From: UMGS1519 sp050951095
GTDB lineage: Bacteria; Actinomycetota; Coriobacteriia; Coriobacteriales; Eggerthellaceae
Direction: 5' to 3'
Assembly: GCA_050951095.1 (NCBI GenBank)
Contig: JBMNIQ010000007.1
Coordinates: 124,001 to 188,000 of the forward strand
DNA length: 64,000 bases
The notes below the pieces were generated by a model that was not told the DNA's origin, did no database searches, and worked only from the letters and a program-made list of their open reading frames with translations. Position numbers and translations under genes: made by a program. Shown here one piece after another: positions 44,831 through 54,001 of the stretch (positions are counted from its first letter, which is position 1; every line of letters starts with the position of its first letter).

Positions 44831-45268
44831 ATGCCCGATATTCTGCTGACCCTCTGGATCATCGCCACATTCATCCTGCTGATCACGGAATTCACGAAGG
44901 TCACCGGCGACTTCTTCCCATTCGTGGGCGGCGGCGTGGGCGCCATCGTGTGCTTCCTGCTGGGATTCGACCCGGTGATCCAGGTGGTGGTGTTCGCCGT
45001 CATCTCCGCCGTGCTGTGGTTCACGGCGCGGCCGGTGTTCCAGCGTCGCCAACGCGACCTGGTAGCGAAGCCGGCCATTGACCCGGATGCCCATATCGGC
45101 GAAAAGGTGCTGGTCACGGGCAAGATCGATGATCGCGGCTGGGGCCGCATCGCGCTGGGCGACACGGAATACCGCGCCCGTGCCGAGAACCCCGCCGAGA
45201 AGTACAACGTGGCCGATCACGTAAAGATCGTCGGCGTGGACGGCCAGTGGGTTATCGTGCGGAAGTAA
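44831..45268 (+). CDS. NfeD-like membrane protein with OB-fold domain
   Basis: 145 residues; AAAGGAGACTGAGAGATCC precedes the ATG. Two or three N-terminal helices (LLTLWIIATFILLITEF; FFPFVGGGVGAIVCFLLGF; VVFAVISAVLWFTARPVF) are followed by the OB-fold seen as GEKVLVTGKIDDRGWGRIALGDTEY (core GWGRIALGDTEY) and VKIVGVDGQWVIVRK. NfeD proteins are membrane partners of stomatin/flotillin-like proteins; no such partner lies next to it here. Confidence 0.85.
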   Translation: MPDILLTLWIIATFILLITEFTKVTGDFFPFVGGGVGAIVCFLLGFDPVIQVVVFAVISAVLWFTARPVFQRRQRDLVAKPAIDPDAHIGEKVLVTGKIDDRGWGRIALGDTEYRARAENPAEKYNVADHVKIVGVDGQWVIVRK

Positions 45269-45367
45269 ACCTGCATGGATATGCCGGAGGCGCACCGGCA
45301 GCAACATACGGCCGGCGAATAGGCGGCCGTCCCGCCCTGCGCGGGGGTGATTGGGAAAGGTGGAACA

Positions 45368-46102
45368 ATGAAAGTCGCGTACTTCCCCGGGTGCATGGTA
45401 GACATGATGTACCCCGAGGTGGGCATCGCAGGCCTCCATGTCTTGGAGCGCTTGGGCTGCCAAGTGGAGTTGCCGAAGAACCAGGTCTGCTGCGGACAGC
45501 CGCTGCTGAACTCCGGTTACACGAAGGAAACGCTGCCGATGACCAAGAACATCATCGACGCGTACAGCCAGTACGACTGCGTGGTGTCCCTGACCGGCTC
45601 CTGCATGTTCGCCATCGTGGACGAATATCCGAAGCTGCTGGGCAACGACCCCATCTACGGGCCGCGCATCAAGCGCCTGCAGTCCAGCTTCCATGAATTC
45701 ACGGACTTCATTGTCAACGTCCTGGGCGTCACCGATGTCGGAGCGCATCTGGACGCAAAGGTCACGTACCACAAAAGCTGCCACCTGACGCGTCTGCTGG
45801 GCGTGAAGGAGCCTCCGCTGACGCTTCTGGAGAACGTCCACGGCCTGGAATACGTGGAGATGGAGCACGCGGACCGCTGCTGCGGCTTCGGCGGCACGTT
45901 CTCCGTGAAGGAGCCGGCCATCTCCGGCGAGATGGTGAAGGAGAAATGCCGCACCATCGCCGCAACCGGCGCCGACATCGTCTGCGGTGCCGATCAGGCC
46001 TGCCTGATGAACATCAAGGGCGGCCTGGCGCGCCTGCGCCGCGACGGCGAGATCGACCGCGACATCCGCGTCATGCACATCGCCGAGATTCTGGACAACT
46101 AG
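45368..46102 (+). CDS. lutA: L-lactate utilisation Fe-S oxidoreductase subunit LutA
   Basis: 244 residues from ATG 45368. Two CCG domains: MKVAYFPGCMVDMMYPEVG with NQVCCGQPL, and VTYHKSCHLTR with ADRCCGFGGTFSVKEP. These cysteine-rich motifs hold Fe-S clusters. With LutB and LutC it oxidises L-lactate to pyruvate in the cytoplasm. The three genes are in tight order. Confidence 0.93.
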   Translation: MKVAYFPGCMVDMMYPEVGIAGLHVLERLGCQVELPKNQVCCGQPLLNSGYTKETLPMTKNIIDAYSQYDCVVSLTGSCMFAIVDEYPKLLGNDPIYGPRIKRLQSSFHEFTDFIVNVLGVTDVGAHLDAKVTYHKSCHLTRLLGVKEPPLTLLENVHGLEYVEMEHADRCCGFGGTFSVKEPAISGEMVKEKCRTIAATGADIVCGADQACLMNIKGGLARLRRDGEIDRDIRVMHIAEILDN

Positions 46103-46114
46103 GAGCGCAGCCGA

Positions 46115-47647
46115 ATGAGTATCCTCTACTACCAAAACGAGACGCTGGACGAGCGCGTCAACGCCAGCCTGTACGACGATTTCAAGCACAACGCCATCAT
46201 GACGGCGCAGGAGACGTTCTATAAGAAGCGCAAGGCGCTGGTGGACGCCATGCCGGACTGGGAGCAGTACCGCGAGGCTGCGAAGAACATCCGCCAGCAT
46301 GTGAACAACAACCTGGACTTCTACGTGCGCGAATTCGTGGAGAACACCACGAAACGCGGCAACACCGTGCACCTGGCCCCCACCGCCGAAGACGCCATCA
46401 ACGAGGTCATCGACATCTGCGAGGCCGTGAACGCGAAGCACATCGTGAAGTCGAAGAGCATGATGTCCGAGGAGATCGGCGTCAACGACGAGCTTGCCGC
46501 CGTGGGCGTGCAGGTCACGGAAACGGACTGCGCCGAGCACATCATCCAGACGGCCGGCGACAAGCCGTCGCACATCGTGGTCCCCGCGCTGCACTTCGAC
46601 CGCAAGGCCATCGCGGAGCTGTACCGCAAGAAGCGCGGCTACACGGGCACGGACAACCCCGAGGAGATCACGCACTTCCTGCGCAAGATCCTGCGCCAGG
46701 AGTTCCTGACGGCCGACATCGGCATGCGCGGCTGCAACTTCCCCGTTGCGAGCACCGGTTCCCTGACGCTGGTGACGAACGAGGGCAACGGCCGCATGGT
46801 GGACAGCGTGCCGCAGGTGCAGATCGTGCTTGCGGGCATCGACCGCATCGTGCCCGACCTGGATTCGCTCGACGTGATGATGGCGCTGCTGGTCCGCAGC
46901 TCCGTGGGCGCGAAGATGACGAACTACTTCACCATCGACTCCGGTCCGCGCCGCAGCGACGAGAAGGACGGCCCGCGCGAAGTGCACGTCATCCTGATCG
47001 ACAACGGCCGCAGCCACCTGCTGGGCACGGAATTCCAGGACATGATGCGCTGCATCCGCTGCGGCGCCTGCCTGAACACGTGCCCGGTATACCGCCACAT
47101 CACCGGCCACAGCTACGGCTCCATCTACCCGGGTCCCATGGGCATCGTGCTCACGCCCGCCCTGCTGGGCTACGAGCAGACGAGCGAGCTGCCGTTCGCC
47201 TGCAGCCTGTGCGGCGCATGCGACGACGACTGCCCCGTGAAGATCCCGCTGCATGAGCTGATCCTGAAGCATCGCATGAACATCGTGGATGCCGGCCAGC
47301 AGAAGCATCCGGAGGAAGTGCCCGTGTTCGAGGCCGCCGGCGTGGTCATGGGCAACCGCCCGCTGTACGATGCCAGCCTGAAGGTGGCCAGCTTCGGCAT
47401 GAAGCTGCTCAGCGGCACGAAGGATTCCCTGGACGACCGCCAGGAGTTCATCCCGATCATCGGCAACTGGCTGCAGACCCGCGACATCGACAACCTTGCC
47501 ACGGAGAAGTTCCGCGACTGGTACTTCAAGCGCGAACGGAAGCATACCGCGGCGCAGATGCAGGAGCAGAGCTACATCACCATCTCCCAGGAAGACCTGG
47601 ACAACTTCTACGAAGCCCGCAATCAGGACGGAAAGGGGAGCCTGTAA
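46115..47647 (+). CDS. lutB: L-lactate utilisation Fe-S protein LutB
   Basis: 510 residues. An N-terminal LUD domain (VEFV-type residues around EFVENTTKRGNTVHLAP and KSKSMMSEEIG) is followed by two ferredoxin-like clusters, CIRCGACLNTCPVY at about residues 312-325 and CSLCGACDDDCPVK at about 364-377. The stop TAA overlaps the start of lutC as TAATG. Confidence 0.93.
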   Translation: MSILYYQNETLDERVNASLYDDFKHNAIMTAQETFYKKRKALVDAMPDWEQYREAAKNIRQHVNNNLDFYVREFVENTTKRGNTVHLAPTAEDAINEVIDICEAVNAKHIVKSKSMMSEEIGVNDELAAVGVQVTETDCAEHIIQTAGDKPSHIVVPALHFDRKAIAELYRKKRGYTGTDNPEEITHFLRKILRQEFLTADIGMRGCNFPVASTGSLTLVTNEGNGRMVDSVPQVQIVLAGIDRIVPDLDSLDVMMALLVRSSVGAKMTNYFTIDSGPRRSDEKDGPREVHVILIDNGRSHLLGTEFQDMMRCIRCGACLNTCPVYRHITGHSYGSIYPGPMGIVLTPALLGYEQTSELPFACSLCGACDDDCPVKIPLHELILKHRMNIVDAGQQKHPEEVPVFEAAGVVMGNRPLYDASLKVASFGMKLLSGTKDSLDDRQEFIPIIGNWLQTRDIDNLATEKFRDWYFKRERKHTAAQMQEQSYITISQEDLDNFYEARNQDGKGSL

Positions 47648-48354
47648 TGACGGCGAACGAACCCACTCTGGAGCAGTTCCTTGCTCCCATTTCCCGACAT
47701 CTCGGCCATGCCGTGCCGCATATCAGCGCGCCGCTGGAGACGGCGGACATGATCCCGCCGCACGTGACGGACGGCCTGACGCATGACCAGCTGGTGGAAC
47801 GCTTCGTGAGCGAGGCAACGGCCCTGCGCGCGGAGATCCACCGCGCCACGAAGGAAACGCTGCCGGACGTGCTGGCGGAGACGCTCGAGGGCCTGGGCGG
47901 CGGCAAGATCGCCGTCCCCGACGATGAGCGCATCGAGCAGCTGGGCATGCAGCCCGCCCTGGACCGCGTGGCCGAAGAGGTCGTGCGCTGGGATCCCTCG
48001 CAGGACCGCGACTGGAACGTCTCGCGCACGGAGCAATGCAACATCGGCGTGACGTTCGCCCGCGCCGCCATTGCGGAGACCGGCACCATCATGCAGCCGT
48101 GCAGCAGCAAGTGCGGCCGCACCATCAGCCTGCTGCCGAACTACCATGTGGCCATCATCGACACGAAGGATGTCGTTGCCGCGCTGCGCGACGCCCTGAA
48201 GATCATGGACGACATGGCGGATGAGAACGGCGACGGCCTGCCCTCGCAGGTCTGCTTCATCTCCGGCCCGTCGAACACGTCCGACATCGAACTGGTGCGC
48301 GTGGACGGCGTGCACGGCCCCATCAAGGTGGCATACATCCTGTTGGACGACTAG
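47647..48354 (+). CDS. lutC: L-lactate utilisation LUD-domain protein LutC
   Basis: 235 residues with the LUD fold: EQCNIGVTFARAAIAETGTI, SLLPNYHVAIIDTKDVV and FISGPSNTSDIELVRVDGVHGP (core SGPSNTSDIE). It completes the LutABC complex. Its start overlaps lutB. The lactate permease gene about 9 kb away would supply the substrate. Confidence 0.93.
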   Translation: MTANEPTLEQFLAPISRHLGHAVPHISAPLETADMIPPHVTDGLTHDQLVERFVSEATALRAEIHRATKETLPDVLAETLEGLGGGKIAVPDDERIEQLGMQPALDRVAEEVVRWDPSQDRDWNVSRTEQCNIGVTFARAAIAETGTIMQPCSSKCGRTISLLPNYHVAIIDTKDVVAALRDALKIMDDMADENGDGLPSQVCFISGPSNTSDIELVRVDGVHGPIKVAYILLDD

Positions 48355-48383
48355 CGGATAGCAGGATAGAAGGCGCTGCCCGC

Positions 48384-48905
48384 ATGGCCCGCATGAACGC
48401 CTCAGACTATCGACGGCTCTCGGCACGAGCGCGCTCCCGCGACGGGGGCGCCCGGCTGAGGGCCGTCGATCATCTTTGCGTGCTTGCCGTGGCATGCGCC
48501 TATGCGCTGATGCTGGCCTGGTTGCTGTTCACGGGCGATGCCCGCTTCTGGCTTGTGCTCTTGGGTCCGGCAACCGGCTTCCTGGCGCTCAGCGCGCTGC
48601 GGCGCGCGTTGGACCGCCCCCGTCCCTACGAAGTGCTGGATATCGAACCGCTGCTGGATGCGCACGAGAAGCGCGGGTCCTTCCCCAGCCGGCACGTGTT
48701 CTCCAGCGCGCTCATCGCCGTTGCACTGGCTCCCGTGCAGCCGTTTGCCGCCGCAGGCATAGGCATTCTGACGGCGCTCATTGCCTGGATCCGCGTGGTC
48801 GGCGGCGTGCATTGGCCGCAGGATGTCATCGTCGGCGCATGCCTGGGTGTGCTGTGGGGCCTTGCATCGTACGCCGTTGCGCTTGCGTGCGGCCTGCCGT
48901 TGTAG
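48384..48905 (+). CDS. PAP2 family membrane phosphatase
   Basis: 173 residues. The three catalytic motifs are present: RRALDRPRPYE, GSFPSRHVFSS and RVVGGVHWPQDVIVG. Four or five helices are visible. It probably removes phosphate from a lipid such as undecaprenyl pyrophosphate or phosphatidate. A second ATG lies three codons in. It starts about 30 bases after lutC. Confidence 0.85.
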   Translation: MARMNASDYRRLSARARSRDGGARLRAVDHLCVLAVACAYALMLAWLLFTGDARFWLVLLGPATGFLALSALRRALDRPRPYEVLDIEPLLDAHEKRGSFPSRHVFSSALIAVALAPVQPFAAAGIGILTALIAWIRVVGGVHWPQDVIVGACLGVLWGLASYAVALACGLPL

Positions 48906-48957
48906 GAACGCCGCGCAAGAAGCCGACCGTCCCTGACAGCAGCCTCCCAGCGTGCCG

Positions 48958-49491
48958 CTACCGCACCAGCTGCTTCGGGGCCTTCAGGGCCGCATAGACC
49001 AGCATGCCGCCCGCCACCAGGGCGATCAGCGCAAGCGAATACACCAGCATGTTCGGCGAGGCCATGACGATGATGGCCAGCACCACCGCCACCGCGGACC
49101 CTACGATGCGCTCCGTACCGGGGCCCGTTTCGCCGCTCTGGCGCTGATTCAGGCCCTGCACCAAGTTCACAACGGCGAAGAACAGCAGCGCCGCGAACGC
49201 GAGCCACACCAGCATCATGGCGGACGTAACCGGGTTCGCCACGAACAATATGCCCACAATCAGGCTGAAGATAGCCCACATCGTGAGCGACGACGTGGGC
49301 AGGATGCCGTCGGACCCGATGCGCATGACGATGCAGGACACGCCGGCGATAATCATGCCGATGCCGATCATGGCACCCGCCACGCCGTACGCCAAACCGG
49401 GCCACAACAGGCAGATAGCGCCCATGGCCAGCAGCACGATGCCGCTGATCAGCAGCGGCCAGGCCGCGAATTTCTCTTCGTATCCGTCCAT
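48958..49491 (-). CDS. DUF308 / HdeD-like membrane protein
   Basis: 177 residues from ATG 49491; the ATG two codons upstream touches the ribosome site, so it is less likely. Six hydrophobic helices in three pairs, e.g. LLISGIVLLAMGAICLLWPG, MWAIFSLIVGILFVANP and LAIIVMASPNMLVYSLALIA, as in HdeD-like proteins. Function unknown, though HdeD in enteric bacteria is linked to acid resistance. Immediately follows the acyl-ACP thioesterase gene. Confidence 0.82.
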   Translation of the reverse strand: MDGYEEKFAAWPLLISGIVLLAMGAICLLWPGLAYGVAGAMIGIGMIIAGVSCIVMRIGSDGILPTSSLTMWAIFSLIVGILFVANPVTSAMMLVWLAFAALLFFAVVNLVQGLNQRQSGETGPGTERIVGSAVAVVLAIIVMASPNMLVYSLALIALVAGGMLVYAALKAPKQLVR

Positions 49492-49500
49492 CGCCATCTC

Positions 49501-50328
49501 CTATTCGCCGCCTTCGCTGCCTTCGGGTGCTTCCGCATCGGCGAAGCGGAAGCGGCAGCCGAACGAGGGCTCTCCGTTCTCGCCTTGGCCATACACGGAT
49601 ACCCAGCCGTCATCGCCAGGCTGCAGCCGACCATCGGTGCATGCGGACGCATCGCAGCGGACGTGCACGTCGGCGCCTTCGCGCGTCTCCGCATCGTAGA
49701 CGATGGCGGCATCCGTGATATGGCGGTTCTGCAACTCGACGGGCAGGCAATCCTGCGCGTACGCCAGATAGCGCGCGTTGTTCACATGCCCGTTGCGGTC
49801 CAGATCGTTGAACGACGCCCGCACCGTGCCCAGCTCCGCCAGGTCGCCCTTCGCGCGGATGCGCCCCTTGGATTCGTACTCCACGGGGGCGTCGCAGAAC
49901 GCGTCGTCCCACGAGAGGAACGGGAAATCCGACATGCGGATGGGCTTGCCTTCCGGGCCGATGATCATGAACACGCCGGAACCGGATGCCACCAGCGCGC
50001 CGTCCGCGTCGCGCATCTCGTAGCCGCGGAACACCTGCAGGCTGCGCGTCTTATACGGCCACGTGCGCAGCGTGACGCGCGCCGTGTCCGGGATGTCGGA
50101 CGCGAAGTGCACCTGCGCGCGGGTCAGGATGAAGTAGTAGCCGCGGTCCATCATGTACTTATGGCTCAGGCCACGCTCGCCGAAATCGTCGCCGGCTATT
50201 TCCATGAACAGGCGGAACACCTCCGCCGGCTTCAGATGGCCGTTGCGGTCGTTCGCCGCAAACGGAAGCGTGGTCTCCACATAATACGAGCGGTCCTCCG
50301 CCCGCCAGCGCTTGAACGTCTCTTCCAT
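49501..50328 (-). CDS. acyl-ACP thioesterase, two hotdog domains
   Basis: 275 residues; AAGGAATACGGTAC precedes the ATG. The first hotdog domain covers about 12-140 (DRNGHLKPAEVFRLFMEIAGDDF), the second about 165-260 with SFNDLDRNGHVNNARYL, the N-x-H catalytic signature seen in FatA-like enzymes. It releases fatty acids from acyl carrier protein; in anaerobes of this kind it may set membrane lipid chain length. Confidence 0.88.
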   Translation of the reverse strand: MEETFKRWRAEDRSYYVETTLPFAANDRNGHLKPAEVFRLFMEIAGDDFGERGLSHKYMMDRGYYFILTRAQVHFASDIPDTARVTLRTWPYKTRSLQVFRGYEMRDADGALVASGSGVFMIIGPEGKPIRMSDFPFLSWDDAFCDAPVEYESKGRIRAKGDLAELGTVRASFNDLDRNGHVNNARYLAYAQDCLPVELQNRHITDAAIVYDAETREGADVHVRCDASACTDGRLQPGDDGWVSVYGQGENGEPSFGCRFRFADAEAPEGSEGGE

Positions 50329-50462
50329 GTACCGTATTCCTTACCGTGCGTGTCGCATTTTTCCCTTCCAGTATATAAGATGCCGCCCGCTCCCACGTAA
50401 CACGGGAAACGGGCGGCGGGAAAAGCTTGCGAGTCGAAAGCACGCTGCGACGCGCGCGATGC

Positions 50463-52648
50463 CTACTCTTCGCCGTCTGCGGCGGGCAGCGAATGCGCGG
50501 ACGCCCCTGCAGTGCCGGGACGCAAGCCGCTTCGGCACGGCGATGCGGGTCCACCAGGTTCCGCGTATTCGCCGCCGTCAGCACCACCGTGGTGCCGTTA
50601 TGCAGGATGGCGCTCATGCCGTGGGCTGCAGGATGCCGGCCACGCCCAGCACGATGTAGAGCGTGTTCAGCACCACGATGGTGCGGTACGACCGGTGGAT
50701 GCGGTCCATCAGGCGGCTCGCCAGCTCGCGCGCGTACAGCAGGTTCTCCAGCGAGGCGTCCATGATGGAGACGTCCGCCACCGCGCGGGCGATGTCGCTT
50801 GCATCGCTCATGGCCACGGACACGTCCGCCGCCGCCAGCGCCGGCGAATCGTTGATGCCGTCGCCCACCATGGCCACCTTGTGGCCGGCCTGCTTGCGCC
50901 TTCTTCACGTAGCATGGCCTTGTCCTCCGGCAGGACCTGGGAATAGATAGTCGTCCAGCCCCAGCTTCTCCGCCACGGCCTGCGCCGCGTTCTCGGAGTC
51001 CCCCGTCAGCATGACGATGCGCTCGAATCCCGGCCGCGCGCAGACGAGCGCACCACCTCGGGCGATTCCGGGCGCAGCGGGTCGCTGATGCAGATAGCCG
51101 CCGCCAGCGCCCCGTCCACGGACAGGTAGACCACGGACGCCGCCCGGCGCATTCGCGGCGAATGCGCTCCGCCATGCCGTCCGGCTGCGGCACGCCCTCG
51201 TCCTCGAAGATGAAGTGCGGGCTGCCGATGCGCACCTCCAGGCCGTCCACCGTGGAGGCAATGCCGTGCGACACGATGTACTCCACCTGCGAATGCAGCT
51301 CCTCGGGATGGTGCAGGTCGCGCGTCTCGGCGCTGCGGACGATGGCGCGCGCCATGCTGTGCGGGAAGTGCTCCTCCATGCAGGCCGCCGCCCGCAGCAG
51401 CTCGTCTTCCGAGTAGCGGTCGCTGAAGTTCACGATCTTCTCCACCGTCGGCCGCGCCGTGGTCAGCGTGCCCGTCTTGTCGAACACGATCGCATCCGCC
51501 GCGGCCAGCGCCTCCAGGTACTTGCCGCCCTTGATACCAGCACGTCGTGCCGCGTGGCCTCGCGCATGGCGGACATGACGGCGATGGGGGTGCACAGCTT
51601 GATGGCGCACGAATAGTCCACCATCAGCACGCTGGTGGCCTTCACCATGTCGCGCGTGAGCAGCAGCACCGCCAGGAACGTGGCCAGGCTCACCGGCACC
51701 ATGCCGTCCGCCAGCCGCTCGGCCGCCGACTGCGCCGATGCCTTCGCCTCGGACGAGTCCTCCACCATCTCCACGATGTCGTCGATGCGCGAAGAGCCCG
51801 CCGAAGCCGTGGCCCGGATCACGATGATGCCGGACTCCACCACCGTGGCCGCGTACACGCGCGAGCCCGGGCGCTTCCCCACTGGCAGCGGATTCGCCCG
51901 TCATGGACGCCTCGTTCACGGACGCCTCGCCCGACACCACTTCGCCGTCCACGGGAACCAGCGACCCCATGTAGACCTTCAGCAGGTCGCCCTCGCGGAT
52001 CTGCGACGGCGTCGATCTCCACCTCGGCGTCGCCCTCCATGCGCCAGACGTGCTCCGCGAACAGCGACAGGTTCTGCCGCAGCGCCACGCGGGTGCGCGC
52101 CTGCGTGTACTCCATCAGGATGTCGGAGATGTGCAGCAGGAACATGACGTCGCCCGCCGTGGAGAACGAACGGCGCAGCAGCGAGACGCCGATGGCCGTG
52201 GCATCCAGCACCTCAACGGACAGCTTCCCTTCGGACAGCGCCTTCACGCCGGCTCCCAGGTATCCCAGGGACCGCCACAGCGTCCACGCAATGCGCAGCG
52301 GCGGCGGAAGCAGGAACGTGCGGAAGAGCTTCCCCGCCACGGCCTTCAGCAGCTTCATCTGGTATTCGTTGTCGATGGCCGACATGTCCAGGCCCGTCGC
52401 GGTCGTCGTATGCGGGCAGCGCCAACGGGTCCAGGGCGCTCACTTCCTCCAGCACGCGTTCGCGCGCAATCCAGCGCCCCGTACTCAACACAAGATGCTT
52501 CCGTTGTCCTCGTGCACCACCCGCGCGCCCGACGCCGGGCAACATGCAGCAGCTGCGCTTCGACCGCCCGCGCCTCCTCGCTGGTGAACAACCATTTTCC
52601 GCAACGCAGGCGCATGCGATGCGGCTTGTCGTACCCCCCTGCTGTCAT
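50463..52648 (-). pseudogene. heavy-metal P1B-type ATPase gene with many frameshifts
   Basis: Recognisable pieces in order but in changing frames: RMRLRCGKWLFTSEEARAVE (N-terminus, about 52560-52615), EVSALDPLALPAYDD, MSAIDNEYQMKLLKAVAG, KVYMGSLVPVDGEVVSG with SMTGES, VDYSCAIKLCTPIAVMSAM (membrane metal site with CTP instead of CPC), IVFDKTGTLTTARPT, EEHFPHSMARAI, FERIVMLTGDSENAAQ, and VGDGINDSPALAAADV. At least nine one-base shifts are needed to join them, near 52540, 52500, 52405, 52010, 51885, 51530, 51150, 51045, 50920, 50615 and 50580. The stop at 50463-50465 ends one plausible tail. Flanking genes are clean on the left, so either this gene is truly decaying or the local sequence is poor. 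Confidence 0.8.
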
Positions 52649-52738
52649 ATCTCATTGCCAGACCACCCGTTCACGTAGAGAAACTTCAAGGGCGCAGCTT
52701 TCGCCGCGCCCCGCTGTGCAGATACTGCAAAGTAATAG

Positions 52739-53125
52739 CTACTTGTTCCCCTTGGCGGGGCCGCAGGTTTCTTCGCGGCCTTGGCCTTCGCAGCCCCCCC
52801 CCTTCTCGTCCGCTTCGGCCTCGAAGTCCACTTCGCTCATCTCCGCTTCGACCTGCTTGCGAACGCGCTCCTCGATCTCGGCCATACGCTGGGCCTTCGC
52901 CGCCTCGATGCGGGCACGGCGGCGTGCGTCTGCAGCCACGTCCTCGGCATCGTCCTTGATGCTCTGGGCGGCGGCGTCGGCATTCTCCTTCAAGATCATG
53001 CCCTGCGCCACGCCCTTGACGGCCAGATTGCGCACCGTCGGATTCTTCGACGCCGCGGATGCGGCGCATGCGGCAATCGCTCCACCGACAAAGCACCACA
53101 GTTTGGAACTCGCATACCAGCTCAT
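52739..53125 (-). CDS. DUF6110-like small membrane protein with frame-disturbed tail
   Basis: 128 residues from ATG 53125 (GGAGGTTTCG). It starts MSWYASSKLWCFVGGAIAACAASAA, a single membrane helix, then PTVRNLAVKGVAQGM and a coiled-coil helix rich in alanine, arginine and glutamate to residue about 105. A run of nine Cs at 52794-52802 lies in the tail. One frame gives GGGCEGQGREETCGPAKGNK, while another gives the more natural AAKAKAAKKPAAP; two compensating shifts would give an alanine-lysine tail ending AKGNK. It lies immediately upstream of the metal ATPase on the same strand, as DUF6110-type genes often do as far as I recall. Confidence 0.65.
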   Translation of the reverse strand: MSWYASSKLWCFVGGAIAACAASAASKNPTVRNLAVKGVAQGMILKENADAAAQSIKDDAEDVAADARRRARIEAAKAQRMAEIEERVRKQVEAEMSEVDFEAEADEKGGGCEGQGREETCGPAKGNK

Positions 53126-53262
53126 CGAAACCTCCAATCTGCCCACCGCGTGCCGGACCGTCCGTCCGCACACCAGGGCAGGCTCCGTATGTTCTGAACA
53201 TTGTTTTCATGATACGGAGCAGGGGAAATAGGACGGCTGCAACGACGCAGAACCGAACGCCC

Positions 53263-53300
53263 GCGAAAAAGAAATGACCGCAGGCGAAAAAGACCTGCGG
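53263..53300 (-). terminator. terminator of the shikimate kinase-like gene
   Basis: CCGCAGG (53278-53284) pairs with CCTGCGG (53294-53300); on the minus strand TCATTTCTTTTTCG follows. Confidence 0.6.
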
Positions 53301-53336
53301 CCATATGAATGCCGTATGTTCGTAAGGAGCGCCGGG

Positions 53337-53867
53337 CTACTCTGCCAGGCAGCCTTCCTTGCGCAGGAGGTCCACCAGATTGCGTGCGGCCTCGCGCACG
53401 GAGACGTCGCTGACGTCGATGGTGTAATCCGCGTACTTGTCGTACAGCGGCGTGCGCTCGTCGTAGAGCTCGTGCAGCTCGACCACCTTGCCGTTGCGCA
53501 GGACGACGCCGCGCTCGTCCAGATCGCCCAGGCGACGCTCCAGCTCGTCGTAGCTGATCTTCAGCTGCACGACCGTGCCGATGCTCTTCAGATGCTGCAT
53601 GGCCTCGTCGGAATACACGGCGGAACCGCCGGTGGCGATGATGGTGCGATGGCGCTCGATCTGCTTCAGCACCTCGTTCTCGACTTCGATGAAGCCCGCC
53701 GGGCCCATGGCGTCGATGATCATCTGCAGCGTCTTATCCGTCTGTTCCTGGATAAGCAGGTCGGCATCCACGAACGAATAGTTCAGGATCTTCGCCAGGA
53801 CGATGCCCAACGTGGATTTGCCGGCACCGGGCAGGCCAATGAGGATGATGTTGTCTTTTTCGGGCAT
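53337..53867 (-). CDS. shikimate kinase-like protein, substrate site altered
   Basis: 176 residues. The kinase fold is clear: P-loop IILIGLPGAGKSTLGIVLA at about 7-25, FVDADLLIQ, IIATGGSAVY, and YDERTPLYDKYADYTIDVSD. But three positions that bind shikimate in the classical enzyme differ: the FR motif is FI (GFIEVENEV), the GGG loop is GGS, and the lid has ERGVVLRNG in place of the usual RPLL. It may phosphorylate shikimate weakly or use another substrate. No other aromatic-pathway gene is adjacent. Confidence 0.75.
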   Translation of the reverse strand: MPEKDNIILIGLPGAGKSTLGIVLAKILNYSFVDADLLIQEQTDKTLQMIIDAMGPAGFIEVENEVLKQIERHRTIIATGGSAVYSDEAMQHLKSIGTVVQLKISYDELERRLGDLDERGVVLRNGKVVELHELYDERTPLYDKYADYTIDVSDVSVREAARNLVDLLRKEGCLAE

Positions 53868-54001
53868 GGCAGGTCACCTTTTCTCCCGCTTCGCGATTTC
53901 GCGTACAGGAACTTACTATATCAAAACAGCCGGATAAAGTGGGCACAATGCCGCCAAGCATACGCTCATCGCGCCGAGGGGCGCCCCGGCGGCAGGCACG
54001 C

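Noticed and set aside
44810..47545. A 911-codon minus-strand open frame opposite lutA and lutB.
   Set aside because: It is antisense to well-recognised genes and is composed of alanine/valine/histidine-rich noise.
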